Positions 1 through 8,439 of a DNA stretch of 64,000 bases are shown piece by piece. The stretch is from Nocardioides sp. Root190 (GTDB taxonomy: Bacteria > Actinomycetota > Actinomycetes > Propionibacteriales > Nocardioidaceae). The notes beneath the pieces are model-generated. The model did no database searches. It worked only from the letters and a program-made list of their open reading frames with translations, and was not told the DNA's origin. The position numbers and the translations under genes were made by a program. Within the stretch, counting starts at the first letter, position 1; every line of letters starts with the position of its first letter. The stretch is from contig NZ_LMIA01000002.1 of NCBI RefSeq assembly GCF_001428565.1, forward strand, positions 51,513 through 115,512, given 5' to 3'.

Positions 1-581
1 GGCGCGAGGGCACCGGTGTCGACGTGCGCCGTGGCAAGGACCGTCCCGAGCGCCACGGCGAGGGCGGCGGGCACCGCCCACCGTGGAGCCAGGCGGAGCA
101 GCACCAGCCAGGTCACGATGACCGGTGCGATCACCAGGGGCGCGTCGACCAGTGCCGTGACCGGCGCCAGGCACAACGGGAGCAGCACGCCGGCGAGCAT
201 CGCGCGCGCCAGGCTCTGCGGGATGGCCGCCACGAGGTCGCCGAGCCGGGGAACGAGGGCGGTCAGCACGATCAGCACGCCCGTGACGATGAACGCGCCG
301 ACGGCGGCACTCCACCCACCGGCGACGCCGGCGGTCGATGCGAGCAGGGCGGCGCCCGGTGTCGACCACGCCAGGATCAGGGGAGTCCGGTGCCGCACGG
401 AGAGCCAGAGCATGCCGAGGGCCTGGGTCACCAGGAGGACCAGCAGCCCGGAGGCCGCCTGGCTGGGGGACGCACCGACAGCGGTCAGCCCCGCGAGGAC
501 GACGACGAACGAGCTGCTGAAGCCGACCACCGCCGTGACGACACCAGCCATCACCGGACCGTGGGAACTCTCTTCTGACAC
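1..581 (-). CDS. benE: BenE-family benzoate/H+ symporter, N-terminal part (runs off the window)
   Basis: Reading leftwards from GTG at 581, an open frame runs to the window edge without a stop (about 193 codons). The residues are almost all hydrophobic and include AWSTPGAALLA, a conserved BenE-type signature, after an N-terminal GVVTAVVGFSSSFVVVLAG segment. The family is a 10-12 segment inner-membrane transporter importing benzoate with protons, usually about 390 residues, so roughly half is visible. GGAGG lies 4 nt before the GTG; an internal ATG about 10 codons in is a possible alternative start. Substrate cannot be confirmed because no catabolic genes are in view. The gene is separated from its neighbour by a repeat element. 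Confidence 0.75.
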   Translation of the reverse strand, partial: MSEESSHGPVMAGVVTAVVGFSSSFVVVLAGLTAVGASPSQAASGLLVLLVTQALGMLWLSVRHRTPLILAWSTPGAALLASTAGVAGGWSAAVGAFIVTGVLIVLTALVPRLGDLVAAIPQSLARAMLAGVLLPLCLAPVTALVDAPLVIAPVIVTWLVLLRLAPRWAVPAALAVALGTVLATAHVDTGALA

Positions 582-603
582 CTCGCCTCCCTTCCGCGCG
601 TCA

Positions 604-804
604 CGAAGTGTGGCAGTTCCTCCGCCGAAGTGCGTAGGTTGCTCCGCCGAAGTGCGCCGTTTTCTCCTGCGAAGTGCGGGCCTTTCTCCGCCGAGGTGCG
701 TCCTTCGTCGTACCGCTCGAGCAAGACGGCGTACGTCGACGGAGCAACCCGCGCATCTGGATGGAGAAAACCCCGCACTTCGGCGGAGAGAACCGCGCAC
801 TTCG
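604..804. repeat. 22-bp unit repeat element, copy A (4 direct + 3 inverted units)
   Basis: Four 22-bp units stand head to tail at 604-625, 626-647, 648-669 and 670-691, with a half unit at 692-700. After a core of about 40 bp, three units follow in inverted orientation at 739-760 (degenerate), 761-782 and 783-804. Each unit begins CGAAGTGCG and, three bases later, reads TTYTCTCCGC or close to it. The two arms are in register, so the whole could fold as a long imperfect hairpin. No gene was found at 582-821. Related copies lie at 45049-45151 and 49389-49437. Confidence 0.85.
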
Positions 805-821
805 TAGGGGCTGGGGGAGTG

Positions 822-1103
822 TCAGAAGGGAGGAGTGCCCGTTCCGGCGACCCGGAAGCGGCCCCACGGATCCTTGTCGGAGAGCCGGGCAGCGGCCTCG
901 CCGTGCTCGGTGCGCACGGTGACCGTCGCTCCGCTGCGGACGGCGGCGAGGGCGCCGCTGTCGCTCACCCGGCCGTACCAGTGGAAGTGTCCGTCGAGCG
1001 GGGAGAAGGCGCCTCGCAGGGTCACGGCGACCTCGTGCTCCGCGTCGGGCGTGCGGACGATCGCCGGGCCGTCGTACGCCTCGCGGGGGTCGTGGCGACT
1101 CAC
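822..1103 (-). CDS. DUF4873 domain protein
   Basis: A 93-residue protein with the pattern YDGPAIVRT...VAVTLRGAFSPLDGHFHWYGRV, which I recognise as the small beta-rich DUF4873 domain. That domain is often found as a C-terminal extension of flavin monooxygenases; here it stands alone. The start is GTG at 1103, whose GTGA overlaps the TGA stop of the upstream TetR gene, so translation is probably coupled. A longer in-frame extension exists but lies antisense-like inside the TetR gene and is not credible. Function unknown. Its link with the TetR gene and the divergent diiron oxygenase suggests a small oxidative pathway. Confidence 0.75.
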   Translation of the reverse strand: MSRHDPREAYDGPAIVRTPDAEHEVAVTLRGAFSPLDGHFHWYGRVSDSGALAAVRSGATVTVRTEHGEAAARLSDKDPWGRFRVAGTGTPPF

Positions 1104-1789
1104 CCGTCGGTGCCCTTGCGCAGCGGACGGACGGTGGCGTCCCCGGCCATCGGGTCCAGGGCCGTGAGCTGGACGCCGTGCTCGGCGGCCGCGCCCGAGA
1201 GGGCGTGCCAGATGAAGTCGCCGAGGTAGCCCGCGGCCGCGGCGCGCGACATCGTGCGCCGCTCCAGCCACCACTGGCCGACCGAGCTGCCCAGCCCGAC
1301 GACCGCGTGCGCCCACGGCTCGGCGGCCCCGGCGTCGCCGCCGAGCTGGCGCAGGGCGTCACCGAGGAGGCGGGCCAGCTTGGCCGCGATCTGGTCCTTG
1401 CCCGCGGCAAGCGGGTCACCGCCGGCGTGCTGACGGGTCAGCAGCAGGAAGGCCTGGGGGTGCTCGGCGATCGTGTCGAGGTACGCCGCAACTCCTGCGG
1501 TCACCCGGTCCCGGGTGGGTGCCGGGAGCAGGACCGCCGTGATCACCCGGTCGAGGACCAGGGCCGTTCCCCAGGCCCCGACCGCGGCGTGCAACTCGGC
1601 CTTGTCGGCGAAGTAGCGGTAGAGCACCGGCTTGCTCACGCCGGCCTCGGTGGCGATGTCGGACACCGACACATCAGGTCCTAGCGAGTCGATCGCACGC
1701 ACCGCTGCCCGGACGAACTCCTCCTTGCGCTGGGCCCGGTGGTCGTCCCAGCGGGTCGCGCGGCCGTCGGCCTTGACGTTCGATGCCAT
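1100..1789 (-). CDS. TetR-family transcriptional regulator
   Basis: A 229-residue repressor. The N-terminal helix-turn-helix spans about residues 22-68, with IATEAGVSKPVLYRYFADK as recognition region, followed by an all-helical ligand-binding half. It is divergent from the AurF-like oxygenase at 1850 and overlaps the DUF4873 gene downstream by 4 bp. A 25-bp imperfect palindrome at 1807-1831 in the shared promoter is the likely operator, so the regulator probably represses both itself and the oxygenase. The inducer is unknown; a hydrophobic substrate would fit the family. Confidence 0.85.
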   Translation of the reverse strand: MASNVKADGRATRWDDHRAQRKEEFVRAAVRAIDSLGPDVSVSDIATEAGVSKPVLYRYFADKAELHAAVGAWGTALVLDRVITAVLLPAPTRDRVTAGVAAYLDTIAEHPQAFLLLTRQHAGGDPLAAGKDQIAAKLARLLGDALRQLGGDAGAAEPWAHAVVGLGSSVGQWWLERRTMSRAAAAGYLGDFIWHALSGAAAEHGVQLTALDPMAGDATVRPLRKGTDG

Positions 1790-1806
1790 GGACAGCAGAG
1801 TACCGT

Positions 1807-1831
1807 TAGATGTTACTGACAGTCATATCTA
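1807..1831. promoter_or_regulatory. Putative TetR operator between divergent genes
   Basis: A 25-bp imperfect palindrome with arms TAGATGTTACTG and CAGTCATATCTA around a central A; only a few positions mismatch. It lies between the TetR start (1789) and the oxygenase start (1850), where a repressor would block both promoters. Size and ACTG/CAGT core fit TetR-type sites. Confidence 0.6.
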
Positions 1832-1849
1832 GTTTCAGGAAGGTCCTCG

Positions 1850-2755
1850 ATGACGCTTCTCGACCCGACTGCAGAGGTCGCTTCCGAGGCGCTCGCCGCG
1901 CGACTGATGCGCTCGGCGGCCCGCCAGTCCTACGATCCCGACGTCGACCTCGACTGGGACGCGCCGCCGGTGCCCGGCCTGTGGTGGATGCAGCCGGAGC
2001 GGATGTCGTTGTACGGCACGAAGATGTGGGACCGGCTCGACGAGGAGCAGCGGATCGCGCTGTCCGCCCACGAGGTGGCGAGCATCGCCAGCGTCGGGAT
2101 CTGGTTCGAGATCGTGCTGATGCAGCTCCTGCTGCGTGATGCCTACGTCGCGGACCCCACCTCAGCGCGCACCCAGTTCGCGCTCACCGAGGTCGGCGAC
2201 GAGACGCGGCACACGGTGATGTTCGGGCGCGCCATCGACGCGATGGGGGTGCCGGCGTACGGCCCGCGTCCCCACATCCGCCGGATCGGCCGGCTCGGCC
2301 CGGTCGCCCTGCGCGGCCCCGGCGCCTATGCCTCGATCCTGATCGGCGAGGAGCCCGTGGACCGGTGGCAGCGTGAGCTCGCCCGCGACGAGCGCGTCCA
2401 ACCGCTGATGCGGATGGTCTCGCGGATCCACGTGACCGAGGAGGCGCGCCACGTCACGTTCGCGCGCGACGAGCTGGTCAGGGCGGTGCGGGGCATGAAA
2501 CGCACCCGGCTCGCCTGGCACCAGGCCCTGACCGCCCAGGTCGCCTACGTCACGATGCGCTCGCTGGTCCACCCCGACGTGTACGCCGCCGTGGGGCTCG
2601 ACCCCGAGGAGGCCCGCCGACAGGCGCTCGGCAACGAGAACTACCGCGAGACGATCGCCTGGATGGGGGAGAAGGTCGTCCCGTTCCTCGAGGAGAACGG
2701 CATGGTCGCTGCCTCGCAGCGGCGGACCTGGCGGGCGTCCTTCCTCATCCGCTGA
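1850..2755 (+). CDS. AurF-like non-haem diiron oxygenase
   Basis: A 301-residue protein of the AurF (p-aminobenzoate N-oxygenase) family. Visible ligand-like residues are Glu118 and His121 (DETRH), Glu167, His194, Glu198 and His201 (IHVTEEARH). Their spacing matches the AurF set Glu136/His139/Glu196/His223/Glu227/His230, and Glu87 may supply the remaining ligand. The enzyme would activate O2 at a di-iron centre in the cytosol, but the substrate cannot be read from sequence. AGGAAGG precedes the ATG by 9-10 nt. The 3' end overlaps the convergent PemK-like gene by 11 bp. Expression is probably controlled by the divergent TetR protein through the palindrome upstream. Confidence 0.8.
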   Translation: MTLLDPTAEVASEALAARLMRSAARQSYDPDVDLDWDAPPVPGLWWMQPERMSLYGTKMWDRLDEEQRIALSAHEVASIASVGIWFEIVLMQLLLRDAYVADPTSARTQFALTEVGDETRHTVMFGRAIDAMGVPAYGPRPHIRRIGRLGPVALRGPGAYASILIGEEPVDRWQRELARDERVQPLMRMVSRIHVTEEARHVTFARDELVRAVRGMKRTRLAWHQALTAQVAYVTMRSLVHPDVYAAVGLDPEEARRQALGNENYRETIAWMGEKVVPFLEENGMVAASQRRTWRASFLIR

Positions 2756-3161
2756 GCGGACCTGCGAACGGCGCCCGCGCCGCGATCACCGCGGCATAGA
2801 GCTCGGCCGGGAGTGCGGCTCCCTCACGGCGTACGCCGTGGGCGGGGATCTCGACCAGACGGTTGAGGCGGACCTCGCTGGGCCGGCCACGGGGGTCCCA
2901 GCTGCCGGTGCCGACATCCATCCAGAACCGGCCCGCCGCGGCCTCCTGGGCCTCGTCGCGGTCGTGGTCCTTGCTGGTCATCACCAGGCAGCGCAGGACG
3001 TCGCCGGCGGGCTCGCGGACGATCCCGATGACGAGGACCGGCCGGTCCTTGCCCTGTTGCGGGTCGTCCTCGTAGGGCACCCACGCCCAGACCACCTCGC
3101 CCGGGTCGGGACGACCGTCGGCCACCGGAGCCCAGGTCCCGTCGGGAACGTCGTCGCTCAT
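2745..3161 (-). CDS. PemK/MazF-like (type II toxin fold) protein
   Basis: A 138-residue protein with the barrel-type core GEVVWAWVPYEDD, KDRPVLVIGI and a later VRLNRLVEIP strand, as in PemK-like proteins. Start ATG at 3161 overlaps the stop of the upstream PH-domain gene (ATGA), so it is the third gene of an operon with two PH-domain membrane proteins. No antitoxin-like gene is adjacent, and many actinobacterial members of this family are not proven toxins. RNase activity is therefore only a family-level possibility. Its C-terminus overlaps the convergent oxygenase gene. Confidence 0.7.
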   Translation of the reverse strand: MSDDVPDGTWAPVADGRPDPGEVVWAWVPYEDDPQQGKDRPVLVIGIVREPAGDVLRCLVMTSKDHDRDEAQEAAAGRFWMDVGTGSWDPRGRPSEVRLNRLVEIPAHGVRREGAALPAELYAAVIAARAPFAGPLSG

Positions 3162-4618
3162 CGGACCACCTCGCGCGCTCGGTCGTGGGCCACGTCGAGG
3201 AACTGGTCCACCAGTCCGGGGGTGGCAGCGGAGGCCAGGACGAGCGCGGCCTCCACCGGGACGTCGGCAACCTCGACGCGCCCCTTGCCGCCCGCGGTCG
3301 TCGCGGCGACGCTCACCAGGCCGGCGCGGCGCTGGAACCACGTGGCACGCAGGTTCCAGCCGATCACGTGCTCGGAGCCGAGCGCATCGCGGCTCCGCAG
3401 CACCGAGCCCGACCTCGTCACGACGTACCCGTCGAGGTGGGCGTGCCCGAGGCTGCGGGCACGGTCGGTCGCCAGGGCCAGGGCGACCACGAGCGCAGCG
3501 GCGGCGATCGCGGCCAGCCAGGTGGGTCCGCCGAGTGCCAGCCCCACGCCCACGGGTACGACGACGAGGGCGGCCCCGAGCAGGGCACGGGTGAAGCGGC
3601 GCGTGGTGGCTGCGCGGCCGTGGCGAACCAGCGGACCCGAGGCAGGGGCGGCGGTGCCCAGGACGGCCCGCGTGACCTCGGCCGCGGTGCGTGCGGGGGC
3701 GGGCGGGAGCAGCACGGCAGATCCGGCGCGGTCGGAGCCGAGCCCGGTGACGATCGCACCGACCTTGCGCCCGCGGGCCAGGCGGAGGGCCGCCGGTTCG
3801 CCGATCGTGACGCCGGCGAGACGCGTCACGTCGATGCTCGTCTCGCGGCGGGTGAGCAGGCCGCGTCGTACGTGCCAGGCCGCACCCTGCCGGGACAGCG
3901 CGAAGCCGGCGTTGGTCAGGAGGTAGCCGGCGAGGGCCAGGGCCACCGCCAGGACCAGCGCCCCGACGGCGACGGCGAGCACGAAGCCCGGGCCGATGCC
4001 GGCGATGTCGTCCTCGGTGATCCGGATGTCGACGAACTCGGCGAGCTGGCCAGCGGCTGCGGCCACGGCGCCGGCAGCGACCAGCACCGCGCCGCTGAAG
4101 GGGGCGTACCAGAGCCAGCGCGGGGTGAACGTCACGACGACGACCTCGGGATTCCCGCCCACGGCCGCAGGGTCGGTCGCACCGCCGCGCCGCTGCAGCA
4201 GGTGCTCGCGCAGTGCGGTGGCGTGTTCCCGGGGCAGGGCGTCGAGCTCGAGGCGTTCGTCGGAGTCGGTCGCCACGCTTCCGGTGCCGATCACGACCGT
4301 GGCCAGCCCCAGGAGCCGGTGGATCAGGGAGGCGGAGAGGTCGACGGTGCGGACCCGGTCCAGCGGGGTCGAGAGGGTGTGGCGCTGGAGCAGGCCGCGC
4401 TTGAGCTCGACCCGCGCCTCGCTCACCCGGTAGGTCGTCGTGAGGTAGCGCACGACACCGAGGCCGACGGGCAGGCCGACGCCGAGCAGGGCCCACGGGC
4501 CGGTGCCGGACGCGCCGCCGGCGATGAGCAGACCGATCAGCACGGGGAGGAACTTCACCAGCTCGGTGATCGGGTGGACCAGCAGCATCCGCGGGTCCAG
4601 GCGCTGCCAGGGCGTCAC
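3158..4618 (-). CDS. YdbT-like PH-domain membrane protein
   Basis: A 486-residue membrane protein with several bacterial PH (bPH_2) modules separated by hydrophobic pairs. The first segments are near residues 15-55, and repeated motifs such as RVRTVDLSASLIHRLLGLATV and a later LTRRETSIDVTRLAGVTIG mark successive PH repeats. GTG start at 4618 overlaps the TGA of the upstream small PH protein (GTGA). YdbS/YdbT pairs are widespread envelope proteins; their Bacillus relatives are linked to stress and bacteriocin resistance. Exact role unknown. Confidence 0.8.
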   Translation of the reverse strand: MTPWQRLDPRMLLVHPITELVKFLPVLIGLLIAGGASGTGPWALLGVGLPVGLGVVRYLTTTYRVSEARVELKRGLLQRHTLSTPLDRVRTVDLSASLIHRLLGLATVVIGTGSVATDSDERLELDALPREHATALREHLLQRRGGATDPAAVGGNPEVVVVTFTPRWLWYAPFSGAVLVAAGAVAAAAGQLAEFVDIRITEDDIAGIGPGFVLAVAVGALVLAVALALAGYLLTNAGFALSRQGAAWHVRRGLLTRRETSIDVTRLAGVTIGEPAALRLARGRKVGAIVTGLGSDRAGSAVLLPPAPARTAAEVTRAVLGTAAPASGPLVRHGRAATTRRFTRALLGAALVVVPVGVGLALGGPTWLAAIAAAALVVALALATDRARSLGHAHLDGYVVTRSGSVLRSRDALGSEHVIGWNLRATWFQRRAGLVSVAATTAGGKGRVEVADVPVEAALVLASAATPGLVDQFLDVAHDRAREVVR

Positions 4619-5097
4619 GTGGCGTCGCCCTCGACCAGGTCGGCCTTGCGGGTGAGCTCATCGACCAGGGCGAGGGCGGTGGTGCGGTCCAGGCCCTCGA
4701 TCTGCAGCGGTCCGGCAGCGGAGGCCGTCGTCACGGTGACCGTCGCGAGCCCGAACACGCGCGCCAGCACGCCCTGGGCGAAGTCGACGGTCTGCACCCG
4801 CGACATCGGGGCGATCCGTCGTTCCCGCGCCCACCAGCCGCGCTGGGTGTAGACCGCGGTGGCGGAGACCTCCCACCGGTGCACCCGGTAGCGCCACACG
4901 GGTACGACGACCGCGACCGTCACGCAGGCCAGGATCGCGCCGCCGGCCAGCAGCCACCGCCACGGGTCCGCCACCCAGACGACGGCCGCGATGCTGGCCC
5001 CCACGGCCACGGCGGCCGCCTCGAGTCCGATCTCGAGCTGCCACATCGTCCGGGCCCGGGGGCTGACTCGATGGGCGGGGTCACGCAGCTGGTTCAC
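4615..5097 (-). CDS. YdbS-like PH-domain membrane protein
   Basis: A 160-residue protein with two transmembrane helices (about residues 27-70), then a bPH_2 domain with the repeat signature RVQTVDFAQGVLARVFGLATVTV. It is first in the operon with the larger YdbT-like protein and the PemK-like protein, overlapping the next gene by 4 bp. The start is GTG at 5097. A TAGGCT hexamer lies 6 nt upstream, so the mRNA is probably leaderless and no ribosome-binding site is needed. Confidence 0.8.
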   Translation of the reverse strand: MNQLRDPAHRVSPRARTMWQLEIGLEAAAVAVGASIAAVVWVADPWRWLLAGGAILACVTVAVVVPVWRYRVHRWEVSATAVYTQRGWWARERRIAPMSRVQTVDFAQGVLARVFGLATVTVTTASAAGPLQIEGLDRTTALALVDELTRKADLVEGDAT

Positions 5098-5103
5098 GCG
5101 CCG

Positions 5104-5109
5104 AGCCTA
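5104..5109 (-). promoter_or_regulatory. Predicted leaderless promoter -10 (TAGGCT)
   Basis: TAGGCT on the minus strand ends 6 nt before the GTG at 5097, placing the transcription start on or next to the start codon. Confidence 0.5.
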
Positions 5110-5247
5110 CGGGGAGCGCACAGGCCGGGACCATCGTCCCTGTCATCGTGCGAGCGGTGCAGTCCGGGATGACTAGGCGGGACCACCCGGCGGACGAAGT
5201 CCGGTCAGAGGTGGGCCGTTGGTGGGGTCCCGATCGGTGTTTGTGCC

Positions 5248-5253
5248 TAGCCT
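5248..5253 (+). promoter_or_regulatory. Predicted leaderless promoter -10 (TAGCCT)
   Basis: TAGCCT followed by 6 nt and the GTG of the diguanylate cyclase at 5260; same spacing as at other genes here. No ribosome-binding site is evident. Confidence 0.5.
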
Positions 5254-5259
5254 GACGGG

Positions 5260-6393
5260 GTGCTGGACACCTTCACGTTGCGCGTCGCCTTCGGGCTGAT
5301 CGCGTCCTGCGTGCTCGTGCTCTTCTACGTCGCGACCTACCGCTCGACCCGGTCGGCCTACAGCGGCTGGTGGTGCGTCTCGCTCGCCTGCTTCGTGGGT
5401 GGTGCGCTGCTCTACCTCTTCAACGGCACCCCGCTCCAGGTGGTCGCCAACCCGCTGGGCAACGCCATCGGCGTGAGTGGGGCGGGTGGTGTCTGGGCGG
5501 CCGCCGCCTCCCTGCGCGGCCGGGCGATGCCGACCTGGCAGCTGGCGATCGCCCCGGCCGTCGTCCTCGCGGCAGCGCTGCTCGACGACCCGGCGAACGA
5601 CGTGTGGTCGGGCGGGGCGATCTACCTGGCCGCCATGGCCTTGCTCATCGGCCTGTCCTCGTGGGAGCTGTGCTGCCACCTCGCCGGACGCATCCCGGAC
5701 CTCGCCCAGGAGTCGGTCGACTTCGCCATCAGGGCGATGGCGATCACCTCGGGGACGATCGCGGCCTTCTACCTCGCGCGCGCCCTGGTGTTCGTGATGG
5801 CGGGTCCCGGCAGCGACCTGTTCGTCCGCGGCTTCGGGCCGCCGCCGACCACCCTGCTGACCCTGGTCCTGCTGGTGGTGGTGACCTTCAGCATGGCCAC
5901 CCTCGGCCACGCCCAGCAGACGACCGAGCTGCGGGTCCGCGCGACCCGGGACCCGCTCACCGGGCTGCTCAACCGCGCCGAGTTCTGTCGTGCGGCCCAG
6001 CGCGAGATCGACCGCAGCCGGGCCGGGGCGGGCGTCGCGGTGCTGGTGGCGGACCTCGACCGGTTCAAGAGCCTCAACGACTCGGCGGGCCACGCGGCCG
6101 GCGACCGTGCGTTGAGCGCCTTCGCCGAGGCGTGCGAGGCAGTCGTCGGTGCTCGCGGACTGGCCGGTCGGCTGGGGGGCGACGAGTTCGTGCTGCTCAC
6201 CCCGGCGGAGGATCCCGAGGAGGTCGCGGCCGCGATCGGACGGGAGTACGGCGGCGGGGAGCCCCTGCCGACGGTCAGCTTCGGCATCGCGGTCGGCGGG
6301 GGACCGGGCGAGGACGTCGATGACCTCATCGCGCGAGCCGACGCCGCCCTCTACCGGGCGAAGGCCGGCGGTCGGGCGCGCATCGCGCGGTGA
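5260..6393 (+). CDS. Membrane diguanylate cyclase (GGDEF)
   Basis: A 377-residue protein. The N-terminal 225 residues form about six to seven transmembrane helices. The C-terminal GGDEF domain begins near ATRDPLTGLLNRAEF and carries an intact GGDEF catalytic motif at 306-310 and the substrate-binding ADLDRFKSLND. It would make cyclic di-GMP from two GTP. No RxxD inhibitory site is visible just upstream of GGDEF, so product feedback may be absent. The membrane part probably senses an unknown signal. The gene ends at a strong hairpin terminator shared with the convergent carboxylase gene. Confidence 0.88.
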   Translation: MLDTFTLRVAFGLIASCVLVLFYVATYRSTRSAYSGWWCVSLACFVGGALLYLFNGTPLQVVANPLGNAIGVSGAGGVWAAAASLRGRAMPTWQLAIAPAVVLAAALLDDPANDVWSGGAIYLAAMALLIGLSSWELCCHLAGRIPDLAQESVDFAIRAMAITSGTIAAFYLARALVFVMAGPGSDLFVRGFGPPPTTLLTLVLLVVVTFSMATLGHAQQTTELRVRATRDPLTGLLNRAEFCRAAQREIDRSRAGAGVAVLVADLDRFKSLNDSAGHAAGDRALSAFAEACEAVVGARGLAGRLGGDEFVLLTPAEDPEEVAAAIGREYGGGEPLPTVSFGIAVGGGPGEDVDDLIARADAALYRAKAGGRARIAR

Positions 6394-6422
6394 CGCCGGG
6401 CGCCGGACAGCCCCCGAGAACG

Positions 6423-6459
6423 ACGATGCCGCCGCGACCAGAGGTCGCGGCGGCATCGT
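6423..6459. terminator. Bidirectional intrinsic terminator
   Basis: A perfect 17-bp stem (6423-6439 with 6443-6459) and a 3-nt loop, between the convergent diguanylate cyclase (ends 6393) and carboxylase alpha gene (ends 6475). No long T-run, as usual for high-GC actinobacteria. Confidence 0.8.
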
Positions 6460-6474
6460 GCCGTGGTGGGGAGC

Positions 6475-8265
6475 TCAGTCCTTGAGTTCGCAGATGACCT
6501 CGCCGTTGCCGACCGTGGCGCCGACCTCGGCGGTGAGGCCGGTGACGGTGCCGGCCTTGTGGGCCTTCAGCGGCTGCTCCATCTTCATCGCCTCCAGGAC
6601 GACGACGACGTCGCCCTCGGCGACCTGCTGGCCCTCCTCGACGGCGACCTTGACGATGGTGCCCTGCATCGGGGAGGCGACGGAGTCACCGGACGCCGCG
6701 GCGCCGGCCTTCTTGCCGCCGGCCCGCTTCGGCTTCTTCGCGGCAGCGCCGCCGCCGACCGACAGGCCACCGAGGCCTGCGGGCAGGACGACCTCGACGC
6801 GCTTGCCGCCGACCTCGACGACGACCCTCTGCTTCTCGGTCGGCTCGTCCGCCTCGCCGGCGGTGCCCTGGTAGGGCTCGATCTTGTTGTCGAAGTCGGT
6901 CTCGATCCACGTCGTGTAGACGTCGAAGGAGCCCTCGCCGGTCGGGTTGGACGCCGCCACCCAGGCCGGGTCGCGGGTGATGACCTCGTGGAAGGTGATC
7001 GCGGTCGGCATGCCGTCGACCTCGAACTCGGAGAGCGCGCGCCGCGAACGCTCGATCGCCTGGGTCCGGTCGCGGCCGGTGACGATCAACTTGGCGACGA
7101 GGGAGTCGAACGCCCCGGGGACGGTCTCGCCCTTCTCGTAGCCGCCGTCGACGCGGACACCGGGACCCTGCGGCGGGTTCCACGCGGTGAGCGTGCCGGG
7201 CGCGGGCATGAAGTTGTTGCCGCCGTCCTCGGCGTTGATCCGGTACTCGATCGAGTGGCCGCGGATCTCGGGGTCGTCGTAGCCCAGCTCCTCGCCGGCC
7301 GCGATGCGGAACATCTCGCGGACCAGGTCGATGCCGGTGACCTCCTCGGACACGCAGTGCTCGACCTGGAGGCGGGTGTTGACCTCGAGGAAGGAGATGG
7401 TGCCGTCGGCGGCGACGAGGAACTCGCAGGTGCCCGCGCCGACGTACTTGGCCTCGCGCAGGATCGCCTTGGACGACTCGTACAGGCGCTTGTTCTGGTC
7501 CTCGGTGAGGAACGGCGCGGGCGCCTCCTCGACGAGCTTCTGGTGCCGGCGCTGCAGCGAGCAGTCGCGGGTGGAGATCACCACGACGTTGCCGAACTTG
7601 TCGGCCAGGCACTGGGTCTCGACGTGGCGCGGCTTGTCGAGGAACTTCTCGACGAGGCACTCGCCGCGGCCGAAGGCCGACACGGCCTCGCGGACGGCCG
7701 ACTCGTACAGCTCGGGGATCTCCTCGAGGGTGCGCGCGACCTTGAGGCCACGGCCACCGCCGCCGAAGACCGCCTTGATGGCGACCGGGAGGCCGTGCTC
7801 CTTGGCGAAGCCGACGATCTCGTCGGCGTCCTTGACCGCGTCCTTGAGGCCGGGGGCCAGCGGCGCGCCGGCCGCGAGGGCGATCTGCTTGGCCTTGGCC
7901 TTGTCGCCGAGGCCCTCGATGGCCTCGGGGGAGGGGCCGATCCAGATCAGCCCGGCGTCGATGACGGCCTGGGCGAACTGGGCGTTCTCGGCGAGGAAGC
8001 CGTAGCCCGGGTGCACCGAGTCGGCGCCGGACTTCTTCGCGATGTCGATGATCTTCTCGATCACCAGGTAGGAGTCGCCCGGAGTGGATCCGTTGAGCGA
8101 GTGGGCCTCGTCGGCCAGACGTACGAAGAGTGCGTCGGCGTCGGGCTCGGCGTAGATCGCGACGCTGCCGATGCCGGCATCCTTCGCGGCACGGATCACA
8201 CGGACGGCGATCTCTCCACGGTTGGCGATGAGGACCTTGCGCAGCGGCTGCACGGACTGGGTCAC
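6475..8265 (-). CDS. accA: Acetyl/propionyl-CoA carboxylase alpha chain (biotin carboxylase + biotin carrier)
   Basis: A 596-residue protein. The N-terminal biotin carboxylase part starts [15 protein letters not shown] and has an ATP-grasp domain with the glycine-rich [13 protein letters not shown]. The C-terminal biotinyl domain contains EAMKME with the biotinylated Lys at about 561. It carboxylates its own biotin with ATP and bicarbonate and passes CO2 to the beta subunit. Partners in the window are the beta chain at 17297, epsilon at 17019 and biotin ligase at 18965. GTG at 8265 was chosen because AGGAG lies 5 nt upstream and the family start follows; the frame stays open to 8409 without family similarity. 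Confidence 0.92.
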   Translation of the reverse strand: MTQSVQPLRKVLIANRGEIAVRVIRAAKDAGIGSVAIYAEPDADALFVRLADEAHSLNGSTPGDSYLVIEKIIDIAKKSGADSVHPGYGFLAENAQFAQAVIDAGLIWIGPSPEAIEGLGDKAKAKQIALAAGAPLAPGLKDAVKDADEIVGFAKEHGLPVAIKAVFGGGGRGLKVARTLEEIPELYESAVREAVSAFGRGECLVEKFLDKPRHVETQCLADKFGNVVVISTRDCSLQRRHQKLVEEAPAPFLTEDQNKRLYESSKAILREAKYVGAGTCEFLVAADGTISFLEVNTRLQVEHCVSEEVTGIDLVREMFRIAAGEELGYDDPEIRGHSIEYRINAEDGGNNFMPAPGTLTAWNPPQGPGVRVDGGYEKGETVPGAFDSLVAKLIVTGRDRTQAIERSRRALSEFEVDGMPTAITFHEVITRDPAWVAASNPTGEGSFDVYTTWIETDFDNKIEPYQGTAGEADEPTEKQRVVVEVGGKRVEVVLPAGLGGLSVGGGAAAKKPKRAGGKKAGAAASGDSVASPMQGTIVKVAVEEGQQVAEGDVVVVLEAMKMEQPLKAHKAGTVTGLTAEVGATVGNGEVICELKD

Positions 8266-8400
8266 GGTTACTCCTGTCGAGCGATGGGGGCGATGGATCG
8301 CACGCCAACGACGGAGTCTAGGACCACCCGGGACCCGTCCCCGGACCGCGTCCCGCGAACCGGTCAGTAACACCCGGTTCGGCTGCCCACCCGCCAACTC

Positions 8401-8418
8401 GGTTAGCAATCGTTAACC
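8401..8418. promoter_or_regulatory. Possible operator (GGTTA...TAACC inverted repeat)
   Basis: An 18-bp imperfect inverted repeat with arms GGTTA and TAACC, 22 bp before the acyl-CoA dehydrogenase start, in the spacer shared with the divergent carboxylase gene. No cognate regulator is adjacent, so the assignment is tentative. Confidence 0.3.
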
Positions 8419-8439
8419 TTCTCGCCTACGATGGACCCC

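Noticed and set aside
604..804. CRISPR-like array
   Set aside because: Units are contiguous with no variable spacers, and the array inverts in the middle; no cas gene is present.
5173..6456. Long minus-strand open frame antisense to the diguanylate cyclase
   Set aside because: Composition is the Arg/Gly/Ala/Pro pattern typical of the opposite strand of high-GC genes; no family motif, whereas the plus frame has an intact GGDEF domain.
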